Below are positions 54,759 to 64,000 of a DNA stretch of 64,000 nucleotides, in pieces (positions within the stretch are counted from its first letter, which is position 1; each line of letters begins with the position of its first letter). The notes beneath the pieces were generated by a model. The model worked only from the letters and a program-made list of their open reading frames with translations, made no database searches and was not told the DNA's origin. This DNA is from Gonapodya prolifera JEL478 (lineage: Eukaryota; Monoblepharomycota; Monoblepharidomycetes; Monoblepharidales; Gonapodyaceae): NCBI GenBank assembly GCA_001574975.1, contig KQ965832.1, positions 119,094-183,093 of the forward strand, read 5' to 3'. A program made the translations under genes and the position numbers.

Positions 54759-57700
54759 CGGTGGGGATCGCTTTGTTCGAGTTGACCAGAGGAAATTGGG
54801 ACCGCAGTTTTGGGACGCAGCACACCTGGTTTTTTGGGGGATAGATATGCTGTAACTTTACTTTCCTTGCTCGCCATTGCGTCGGCTGACGAACCTAAAA
54901 TTTCCTTGCGAGGACCGACTAGTTGAAAAAACGCCAAGTCGACCTTCATCGCTCGTATCGCTCGAAAACTTATAGAATTAGATTGAAATCCCGTGTAATT
55001 GCACTGCTGTATTGATTTTCAGTTCGGAAGTTTTGGAGTCCGGCAGAATTCTGAGCCCTTCTCCAACACCATCCAGCCCTTCCAATCCTTCCCGCCCCGT
55101 TTGCCCCCTGTTCTCTACCAGACACCGCCCCAGATGCATGATTGATACCCCCGAACGTCCTCTTCTCGGTTTCCGCCCGAGTCTTCAAGTCTGCAGTCGT
55201 GTTTCTCTCCCTTTCTTTTCCCGCTTTGTCCACGTCGGCTCTGCACTGCATATCCTCCCGCCACATTCGGAACCTGACACCGTTTTCTTTCCCTCTTTCA
55301 TCCTGCGACGGGACTTGGACTCCATTCAGCGACCATCGCTGGCTCAAGCGGCATTCCGTCACCAGGGTCCAGGGGTGGTCACTTGGCTCGAGATGAACTC
55401 TGAATTGTCTGTGACTTGTCGCCTTGTTTTCACGCACCTTTTCTACACTCTTGACATGGATCTCGCGCTGCTTGCTCTTACCAATTTCTCTCTCGCACCG
55501 CCTACCGCCTACCGCCCGCGACTGGAGCTCCTGTCCAAGTGTCAACGTGGCCCATATGGTTCAAAGAGTCATTTCAGTGGCACTTGGCACTTGGCACTTT
55601 GGGCAATGTGAGCCATGTTGGCCGGGGTCTGGCCACCAACGCATACATCTGCTTGTCAATGTGCAACCTGCTCGGCTTGCCTGCCTCCTACCCCAGGTTC
55701 TTTTATCGTTTCTGGCGCACCATCATTCGGGCTGGCGCTTCACTCGGACATCCCAGATTTGACCATACTGCTACTCCGGAACAAGGTGTTGCACTTTTGG
55801 GCAAGTTTGAGATGCCTGATCGAACCTGCGCCACTTTTAGCCCTTGCTGCCCGCCCCACCACATCACTCCGAACCGGAGCTTCGGTGGAGGATGTACAGC
55901 GAGCCGCGCGTTTTTTGCACGTCGCTGTTCATTTGGACATCGCAGTCCCTGAATGGGAGCTTTTCAACATCAACAAGTCCGCTACATGTTCATCCAGATA
56001 TGATTCGTAGACTCACGATGACATATTCGCACTTTTCATTTCTCAATGATGCGTGTGACATATACAGAGGACACGCGCCACGCGCTGGTGGACAAGCGAC
56101 CAGTCGTTCATCGCCGCCATGTGTCGCCCACGTTAGGGAACTGCAGTCCGCACTGATCGAAATCTGCGTTCGCAGTTCGCACAACCGTGGCCCGGCTCTG
56201 AACTCTGACTACCAAGCAGTGATTCACATCGATTCGCGACCTTTTGCACGTCGGTGTGGATATCGACCTGGTCAGTCCGATCAGTTGCTTCCTCCGGTTG
56301 AAGTGTTTTGGCCCGTTTATCCTGCCGTTTTGTGCACCAATCACGCCTCCATTCTTCAACGGCAGGAACCATCTCCTTTCGACCAGGGAATCGTCAACAT
56401 CTGATCAACTTGCCGAGTTCATTTAGCCTGCTGGAGTCGAATATCATGTGTCTGCTTGAAGTGCCACGTGTCATTTAGGACGAATGTGCGGTAGTTGACA
56501 CTTTGAGCAAACCGTACTTTTCACCGACGCGGCTTCTCTCATCATGCAATTGTCAATTCCGCTGAGCTTCTCACCAAATCATGCGTGGAAACTAACCGTG
56601 GGGCACCTCTCTTGACTCTTCTATCCCATCTCACATTCTCTGCAAAAACATTCATCAATTTTTTCATCATGACGAGCTCCCCTTCCCACGGACCGCGTCA
56701 CGGTGAAAGTATTCTTGAATGTTTCCGATGGTTTTTCGATCTAGGCCCCTGTTCACAGTACTGCACGGTATTCTGCCTCGAAAAGGAGACGCAAGGCAAG
56801 GCCACCCCATTGGCATGTAATCTGGTACATTCAGACACAGTGGCGCGACTGTCGAGCATGCAATGATGTCAGTGGACCATACTAGACGGTAATTCTCTGC
56901 CTTCCTTGGATCGATTCACACTTCTCGGTGCGCTTATGGCAATTATCATTCTATGTCTTTCGCATCAAATGTCTTCTGGATGTGATAGAGATAGAAGGAT
57001 GAAGATTCACGGATGAATTCCAGGGTTGGGTCCTTCCTTCTATCTCAATCACGTTCAAACGACTTCGTGCCAACATCCACTCAACAAACTACCAAGCGGT
57101 GACACACATCGGCACGCGACTCTTTGCACGTCGTTGTGCATCATGGCTTGATAGTTCATGACGCTCCATGTATGTCTGCCAAGCTCGACTGACCCACTAC
57201 CCACTCCGAACTCGAACTTTGGAACAGCAAATCACTGCAACGCGCGCCTTTGCATTTTCGTTTTGCTCGATGAACCTGGTCGCCGTGACAAGTGCAAGAC
57301 TTACAGGTCTATGCCATCAGGAACCTCCCTTCTAATGCGCAATATTAATCTGGCGGCACGACCCCAACATCTTGCTCGGCGGGAAAATCAAGAATATATT
57401 GATCTGCTTTGATTATTTTGCATGCAAGACCATCTGCTACCCTGGCCTTTTTGCGTTACAATGCATGATATTGCTTAAAATATACGTGTATGGACGCACG
57501 AATAGGCCAGGATGAAATCTTATTGTGTGTCTTTGCGCTATTTTTCAATCAAATGGCGGTATGAATTGGAATCGTGGTCTCCCCAACACTGCGTTGCTAC
57601 CATTCAATGAGTCAATGCGAGATTCACATGCTTCTTCCTCCAATGGAATTCGCATTGAGGATTCTGGCATTGGAACGTTAAATGGCAAGTGCAGAATTGG

Positions 57701-58503
57701 AGGGGTTACCTGTCATGGGTTTGAGCTCAGCTGGGGATTCACGATCACAGCTCCAAGATGGCGGGGAGCAATAGTATCAAACCCAGCTGATCAAAAATCG
57801 GTACTTGGTAATTGATTAAGGACGCGTACTAAATCGAAGGTTGAGGAGTTATTCAGGAGCTATCCATATTTGATGGACAGGAACTAGTCCATGGCTTGCT
57901 CTGACAGATCTTCAATAAGTTTCCACTTCGGCTTTGCAACTAGTACCTCGAGGTCGATCATTGCTTTATCACGGCACTGTAGTCACTTGGGAGACCCTCA
58001 AGGCCGGTGGCAGCATCTTCGACATCATCGAATCATCAGAGCTCGCAAGTTGATTTCATCTCTTGTGCCACTGCACCAACCCACGCCCCCATGAACTTTT
58101 CGGGGCCGGTGCACCCAGTCTTCATTTCGACATGTTGCAAATTCTCGACGTCCGACTGTTCACACCCGTGTGAGCGTTCAGGCGTTTGGGATTTGTTGCA
58201 ACTTGCATTTCCTCCGAACCGGCCCCAATCACGATAGCTATTCCACACAACGCAGTCAAGACCGTGTTTAAGTTTTAAGACGATGATGGACAAATTTAGA
58301 ACTTGAAGGTGACGCTTGTGAAAGCGGTCCGATCGGCCTTTAAGTTCTACATTGGTCTATCATCGTCTGTGGGATTTTGAAACGTGGTTACGGCTGCGCC
58401 AGGACGAATCGTATGATCTGGTTTGTACCTCGCATTATCATAGTATTACGTGTTACGCTTTTTCGATATACGAAGCATCCATTAAATTACGCGAAGAGAT
58501 ATA
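54759..58503. other. Long spacer with no convincing gene
   Basis: About 3.7 kb. ORFs reach 199 codons (55012-55611) and 186 codons (55844-56404), but show no domains, no good splice sites and no shared reading frame. Two ~50-bp stretches at about 56205-56260 and 57089-57145 match (ACCAAGCNGTGA, CACATCG, TTTGCACGTCG), and a third partial copy with TTTGCACGTCG lies at about 55915. A 17-bp imperfect inverted repeat lies at 56982-57052. Could hold non-coding RNA or old transposon debris. Confidence 0.45.
56982..57052. repeat. Imperfect inverted repeat (hairpin)
   Basis: GTGATAGAGATAGAAGG at 56982-56998 pairs with CCTTCTATCTCAATCAC at 57036-57052, with one mismatch in 17 and a 37-nt loop. Transcribed in either direction it would fold into a stable stem. 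Confidence 0.6.
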
Positions 58504-60150
58504 CTACTCCACTCGACTCTCCCCGTCCTCTTTCACTCCCCCTGCTCCCTCCACCGCCACCACGACCCCCTTAGGCGGCGCTCTAAAGCTCCTTCCCGTC
58601 ACCAACCCCACAACCGCCTCACGTACCCCCTCCGCACTCCTAACCTTACCGTCATCACCAAACACCACCCACAGCAGCGCCATGACCGACGAAATGGCAA
58701 AGCCCGTGTAACACACCAGGTTCCACCCGCCCCGGGACCAGGTGGTCGAGCCGAGCACGGACCCGATCGATCCGCCCGCGAAGACGAAGATCATGTAGGT
58801 CGCGTTGAGGCGCGAGCCGGCGGATTGGAGGCCCGGGAGGTGAGTGTGCCGGAAGACGCGGAGGTTTTGGGGGATGTGGCTTTTGAGGTGCGTGGGTGGG
58901 TGTGAGAAGACGTGATCAATCCATTCGTGCTCGCCATCACCTACACGAAACAACCCCAACGTTCTTTTCAACTCACTTCAACTGATTGCCTAAATCCACC
59001 AACACCCCTCCCACAACTATCACCATAACATGCCTCTGTCCCGCGGCAATCAGGAGGGTCCACGCGATCAGCGAGGTCACGAACCCGAGCGGAACGACGT
59101 TGTAGGGGCCGAAGCGATCGGCCATGCGGCCGGTGTTAGGGGCTTGGATGATGGTCACGATGGAGGCGAAGGCGAGGTAGCCGACAATGGAGCTGGGTGG
59201 GTGGGGAGGGNGGGAGTCAGCCGAGAGGAAGGAGGAGCAGGAACGGAAAGGTGACGTTGAGGTGCTTACGTTTTGTAGCCATATGTGGGACTGGTCAAGA
59301 GGAAAGAGATTGCGACGAGGTAGGAGTTGAGCTGGGCGAAACTGCAGAAGGACATCAAGCAGGCGTGTCGTAAGGAGGGCAGGGTGAAGAACTGCGTGAC
59401 GACCATGGCGACGTTTTTGACGTAGGCGCGGAATTTCTGCCCCGTGGTCGATGTGTTTGCGACCTGCGTCCGTCGTGGCAGTATGAACCACAGCAACACG
59501 ATCGTGGCGACCTGGACCCCGGCGTGAATAAGGAAAAGGCCCTGCCAAGCCCAGTACTGTCCAATAACTCCGCTGAGCACGCGCGAGATCATCATGCCGA
59601 GGTAGAACCCTCCCAGAATGATTCCCAGGACCTGCCCTGATTTTTCCTTGGTACTCAAGCTCATGGCGAGAGGCTTGACGAGGTCCGTCACCGCGGTGCC
59701 AAATCCGACGAGCAGGCAGAAGAATTGGAACAGGGGGAACAGGTTCGACGGTGTGAGCCCCTGTGCCAGAGCAGCGAGGGCCAAGACCCCGAATTGGAAG
59801 AAAATCAAGGTGGATTTTGGCCACACGTCCCCCGCTGGGATGTACAGCAGCATCCCGATGGAAAACCCGCCCTGCACGAGGGCCTGTAGGGTCCCGGCGG
59901 AGTACTCTGTGATGGAGAAGTAGTCGCGAAGGGTGGGCAGGATGGGTTGGAGGAAGTAGTTGTTCTCCACGGCAACGCAGCCGGCCAGAGCAAGGATGAG
60001 GTTGAGTGTGAGTGTCATTGTGGGTGGCTTTTCGTCTGTCTGCTCATCCACCGTGGCGGTGGCATCGCCGTCGGTGGGTTTCTCTTCTACTGTCGGCACT
60101 TCGACGCGGGCTGCAGCAGGCGTCTCCCCGTCCTCATTTACACTGTCCAT
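58504..60150 (-). CDS. MFS transporter, YnfM/EntS-like type
   Basis: First exon 60150-59266 covers the N-terminal half: an acidic cytoplasmic start (MDSVNEDGETPAAARVEVPT) and spans beginning MTLTLNLILALAGCVAVENN, SAGTLQALVQGGFSIGMLLY and GDVWPKSTLIFFQFG. After an intron containing an N (59211) comes GYLAFASIVTIIQAPNTGRM with motif A-like GRMADRFGPYNVV. A third exon from about 58865 has QSAGSRLNATYMIFVFAGGS and GSVLGSTTWSRGGWNLVCYT, a signature of the YnfM-like branch. The gene ends at 58504. The SRLN..YM..F motif sets it apart from the DHA1 trio upstream. Substrate unknown. Confidence 0.82.
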
Positions 60151-60532
60151 CGCAGTCGGTGTCCTCTCTCTTTCTCAGACGTCGATCGCGGTGCCCGATG
60201 GCAGGTCGTGTCGAGGATTTGGTTCCGGCGGCACGGCTCGGTTTCTGACGAGTCCGTTCGTCCTTTCCTATTTCAACAAGGATTTCTTCTTCTAAGTCTA
60301 TTCGCCTGGGAGACATAGCTTGTTTTGCAATATTTGCGATAGTGACTCTAAGTCCACATCCACAAAAGTGCAAAACTACAGCACCCAGTATTCCCAGCTG
60401 ATCTCTCACGCTAGTACTGACTGAGCTGTCGCGGGCTTCGCTGCGCTGATCAGACGGGAAGCGGCACTTTTCCGCGCATGTGGCCGTAGCTGAAATTATA
60501 AGCAAATTATAAATATATATAGCCAGTAGGGA
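60151..60532. other. Spacer between MFS gene and Harbinger element
   Basis: About 380 bp, presumably the promoter of the minus-strand MFS gene. TATAAATATATATAG at about 60509 is AT-rich but some 360 bp from the start codon. No gene seen. Confidence 0.4.
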
Positions 60533-60687
60533 CCTTGCGCAATAATTTTCACTCGCACATTTTCATTCGGCTACTTAATGCCAAGGATATTTTGTAGTGA
60601 AAATGCATGAGTGAAAATCACGCTAGAAACCCCCTTGAATGAAAATTACTTCTTCACTGCCCCTTGCTACTAGACCAACGTCCGTCA

Positions 60688-62153
60688 ATGGACGACATCA
60701 CAGACATCATGTGAGTTCCTGGCTGCAGCCGCGGGCCTCAAACGCCCAGAATCACCCCATGGCGGTGACATGAATTTGACCGCTCATCGTCGCCTTTCCC
60801 CTTCATCCCCAGGTCCACCCCCATCCAATACCTCGCCAATTCTGACAACAAGACATCCGATTTGGGTGCTGCGCCTCTCGGATGCGCGCCCCCGCCTCGA
60901 ATCAACTCCCAACGCAGCATGGGGCATGGACAACCCAAGAAGGCGAAGCGCGGCCCCGGACGGCCTTGCCTTACTGCAGAAGAGAAGCGACAAAGGAAGG
61001 ACTATAGGAATCAACTGAATGGTGGACTTGTGGCTCCAATCAGACTGCAGAAACCCCAAGTAAGTGGCCACAAACTTTACCACCTTTCCCCCCCTCGATA
61101 TGCCATCCCCGCAGCCATCTCGCCCCCTAATGCAGCTCGACCAACAATACATGGCAATTGGTGATGAGCCAGGCACTGGTGGACCAAGGAAGGTGCCATT
61201 CCAATGGCCAATGGCAATGGTCCTCCACCTTCTCCAACTTGCCATCAAAATGGAGCCTTTTCGACGCATCCCAGGACAAATGCTGGCAGAGAACTATGCG
61301 GAGCTTGCAGACGCGCTCGTGAACCTCAACCCCCTCGCCCACACAGGTGCCAATGCCACCAACGTCACCCGAAAACTGGAACAAGTGCTGGATGCATATC
61401 GCAAGAAGAGCATCAACGCTCTCAAGAAATCTGGAGACAATGAGGAGTACACTCAATTGGAAAAGTTGGCCAAGAAATACTGGGCGGCAGTGAGTTTTCA
61501 AATTTCGCGCACAAATCGAATTAATTCTTACCCCCCAATGGCGCCCTGCCCACGATTGCACACGCAACCCCCTACCAAGTATACGGGATACATGGTGGAG
61601 CAAGATGCAAGGTGGAATGAAGTCACAAGGAAACAAAACATGGAAATGCAGATACATGCAGGTGAGTCCTGTTTATTGAAGCGATGCACAGGCGATTCCA
61701 GCCTTGGCAACTGTTTTAGCACTAATCGTATTTCCTCTACGCCAGTGACTCATGAAAATGCTCTGCGGCGCCTATCCGACAAGATAGGCGTTCGGACAAG
61801 GACAGGGAGTGGCAACAGTGAGGAGTCGTCAGAGCTGGAGAGAACGCCCCTGGCCAAAAAGCGGTGAATGGTTGCAAAGGATGCATGCGACATGCTCAGG
61901 GACATCAAGGACCTCATGGACAAGGAAAACAAGAGGCCGGATCCCGTCATCAACACTCTTGCCCAAATGATGGACAAACAGACTCAGGACCGGGCACTTT
62001 GACGAGAGGAGCTGGAGTTGCAGAGGGCGCAGTTGGAAGAACAGAGGAAGGAGCAGGAACAAAGGGGGGAGACCAACCAAGCGATGCGGGATTTGCTTGT
62101 TCGCCTCATCCAGCCCCTCCAACCAGCAAAGAGCAGTAATAATATTATTAACT
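60688..62153 (+). pseudogene. Harbinger accessory DNA-binding protein (Myb-like/AT-hook role), with stops
   Basis: Exons 60688-60710 (MDDITDI), 60813-61059 and 61136-61489 are clear. The second has an AT-hook (KRGPGRPCLTAEEKRQRKDY). The third has a helical region (MAMVLHLLQLAIKMEPFRRI, LNPLAHTGANATNVTRKLEQ, EYTQLEKLAKKYWAA) as in the trimerising DNA-binding partner that Harbinger elements need for nuclear import and end recognition. Later exons are uncertain. A coiled-coil tail (EELELQRAQLEEQRKEQEQR) is cut by a TGA at about 61999-62001, and another TGA at 61865 precedes it. So the C-terminus is probably broken. Confidence 0.65.
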
Positions 62154-62168
62154 AGAAGTTTATAAAAT

Positions 62169-63392
62169 TTATTGGTTTACACGTAAATAATGTTCCAATA
62201 GGGGGGGGCAGCACCGAAAGTGAGACAAAGTTTCACTCCTGTACAGACATGTATGAGCATTAGTTAGTAAAATACCACAACAAAAATATAATGCAATTGG
62301 AGACAACAAAACCTTTTGCATTTGCCGCCAGTCCAGAGTGGCAAATTCCGTTTTTGCCTTACCCCATCCCCACTCCACACAAATCCAATGCTGGCTCATC
62401 TCCACATTGCAAGCGTGCTGTTCCGGCATTGGAAAAGCCAACTTGAAGGGGTACTGGATGTGGGGGAATTTGCCTGAGTACCCAGGGTCACCATAGACAA
62501 AGAGAATTTCACCATTGGGACCAAAAGCTGAAAAGGGCGTAGAGCACCGATTTGAAGGCAAACAATGACAATTGCGGCACTCACCATGTTCCACAAGAAG
62601 ATCTTTGATCCCGCTCTGTTTCCATAAAGTAATGGCATGAAATGGGCTGTTGAATGGCCCCCTAAGATGAATCATGATCCTGTCCGGGGCCATAATTCTG
62701 TGAAACTTTAGTGCCAGTAATTGATGATGTCCGTTAAACAATTGCCGCTGATACTGCAATGGTCTGCATATCTGCCAGACCGTGCCGTCCACGAATCCAA
62801 AGCAATCCACATATGGTGCACTGGCGTCCCAAACAGCATCCGCATATTCCCGGAGAACCTCCGATGTGAGCCAATCCTTGTCCCAGTACAAAACATCACT
62901 GAATAGTGTGCAGATGTGGGCAACGCCCCACTGGTAAATCCGTGAAATCTCACTGCCTTCATGGCCAAACTCCTTGCCAAGGTCATCCAAGCGGGTGGGG
63001 AAGGAGAGGCGGCGGAGCACGATACAGAGTACCTCAATCCCAGGTACTATCAGTCTGTTGTCCGTGCTGACAATTGCGGGTATGTGGAGGGCTTGTTGGA
63101 GACGGGGCATGTCGGTTTTGTCAAACCTGACCACAGACACCACCCAGGTCATCCAATGCCCGATCCGTGGAGAGAATGGCACAGCGACTCACCTAAACCT
63201 CCGCCTACAGTCCGCAGGTGTCATTGCGTCCAGATCCATGCGAGTGGAGGGGAAAGTAGGGCGTTCCTGTGGGATGATTGAAGCGGCAAGGGTGAGCGCC
63301 ACCTGGAGCAAAATCCGGCACCGCCGCTGTTCCTGCCTCCGTTGCGTGCTCATGACGGCCATTCCTACAAGCTCTAAGGAGGATCGGTCCAT
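62169..63392 (-). CDS. PIF/Harbinger DDE transposase
   Basis: Exons 63392-63194, 63126-62585 and 62527-62169. The N-terminus starts MDRSSLELVGMAVMSTQRRQ. After the first intron, FRFDKTDMPRLQQALHIPAI and CIVLRRLSFPTRLDDLGKEF form the helix-turn-helix region. The DDE_Tnp_4 nuclease has its first Asp in CFGFVDGTVWQICRP, the second in ILFVYGDPGYSG just after the second intron, and the Glu in CVEWGWGKAKTEF. All three catalytic residues and the reading frame are intact. About 366 residues, near the usual 350-400. It may still be active if its partner protein is supplied. Confidence 0.85.
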
Positions 63393-63582
63393 CAGGGAAA
63401 GAATTGTGTATTGATGTTTTTAAATTGTGCGCAAGGTCAATAGGGAGTTTGCGCACCGCCCTTTTTTCTGTAAATTTTACCGTAGAGCCTCAGTGGCGCA
63501 GCCCCAAGGAAAAAACGAGGGTAAAATTTTCCTCTAGCCCCCCTCCACAGGAAAGTCAATTTTAGCGTGACTTTTCTCAGCA

Positions 63583-64000
63583 ATGCGCGGTGGTAAACGT
63601 GGAACTGCAGTTCGGAGAGGTGCCCTCACTTCAAGAGGCAAGTTTTTCTCGCGGATGCATGCCCCCCGCCCCCCCTCGTCCTCATGGTGGTGCTCTCGTC
63701 GTTGCCAACTTTCAGGACCCGTTGCAGCAACTGTACCGGCCACCGACGGAGAAAACACGCCTCTGGACCTTCTATCAATGGAAAAAATTGCACGACCAGC
63801 AGAGGAAGTGGTCTCAACCATTGGTCCAGGTGCTCTGACACCTTCCGGTGAGTACTTGTTCCGAGACTTCATTTGAGGTCGATTCGACTGGGAATGGACT
63901 GCCCATCATTTACTCTACATTTCCTCCTACAGTAGTTGCAAATAGAGGCAACGGCGGTGTCCGCGGGCCTCAATTTCGCAAGCTCGTCGGTCCTGTTGGC
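63583..64000 (+). CDS. Unrecognised gene, 5' part only (runs off the window)
   Basis: A frame from ATG at 63583 (MRGGKRGTAVRRGALTSRGK) can splice from 63855 (donor GTGAGTA) to about 63933 and continue to the end as VVANRGNGGVRGPQFRKLVG. An overlapping frame (63590-63838) also looks coding (QFGEVPSLQEASF, LWTFYQWKKLHDQQRKW), so the true frame is not settled. No family recognised. It starts about 140 bp past the Harbinger element. Confidence 0.3.

Larger units (their letters stand above)
60533..63444. mobile_element. PIF/Harbinger DNA transposon
   Basis: About 2.9 kb. The ends share GACCTTGCGCA (left from about 60529; right as TGCGCAAGGTC at about 63429-63439), an inverted repeat of at least 11 bp. 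TAG lies just outside at both ends and could be the 3-bp target duplication, though the exact limits are uncertain. Inside, a second pair of inverted sequences (AATTTTCACTCGCACATTTT and GTGAAAATGCATGAGTGAAA, about 60545-60637) lies near the left end. The two genes converge: a DNA-binding partner on plus and a DDE transposase on minus, the standard Harbinger set. Confidence 0.8.

Noticed and set aside
55012-56404. ORFs of 199 and 186 codons on the plus strand
   Set aside because: No motif, no splice support, and neighbouring frames are open to a similar degree, as expected by chance in GC-balanced spacer.

Overview
The window is draft-assembly DNA (N runs at 12189-12206 and 24288-24736, single Ns elsewhere) from a filamentous fungus, most likely an agaricomycete basidiomycete. 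The evidence is dense GT-AG introns of about 50-110 bp, a eukaryotic tRNA, fungal gene families (BCD1, etherase-type GST, MYND proteins, DHA1 transporters) and Copia, hAT and PIF/Harbinger transposons. All exon models are read by eye.

Layout. 1-7.8 kb: the 3' end of an aldo/keto reductase, a WW-domain protein, two tandem single-pass membrane proteins with a cytoplasmic SH3 domain, and a RING-like zinc protein. 9.2 kb: tRNA-Arg(CCU). 9.3-11 kb: degenerate repeats and decayed coding sequence. 11.0-15.8 kb: a complete but damaged Copia element between two 207-bp LTRs. 15.95-26.5 kb: an unusual island, all read on the minus strand. It holds a Fanzor (eukaryotic TnpB-like) element with broken ORF, a 515-bp internally deleted derivative of it, a truncated F-box/ankyrin gene, an RG-rich protein gene, and a VWA-domain gene split by an hAT transposon with a perfect 8-bp target duplication. 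Two island genes carry the same compact TATA-type promoter, and the island's outer side holds a thrice-repeated ~80-bp sequence. 27.4-30.7 kb: GST, MYND protein and a small hypothetical gene. 31-36.4 kb: three tandem RING-H2 membrane E3 ligase copies (one broken) mixed with ankyrin remnants. 37.7-40.7 kb: a third SH3 membrane protein, related to the pair at 4.5 kb. 42.9-49.5 kb: three tandem DHA1 transporters of which only the middle one is whole. 50.6-54.8 kb: FAD monooxygenase and the snoRNP factor BCD1. 54.8-58.5 kb: long spacer with no convincing gene. 58.5-60.2 kb: another MFS transporter. 60.5-63.4 kb: a PIF/Harbinger transposon with two convergent genes. The window ends in the 5' part of an unrecognised gene.

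The best candidate for something undescribed is the 16-26.5 kb island. A Fanzor and its non-autonomous derivative sit among genes of the kinds common in large DNA viruses (F-box/ankyrin, VWA), which share a promoter and repeats not seen in the surrounding host genes. All its genes look decayed or interrupted except the RG-rich one. A viral or large-mobile-element origin is inference: no capsid, packaging ATPase or polymerase gene is visible here.
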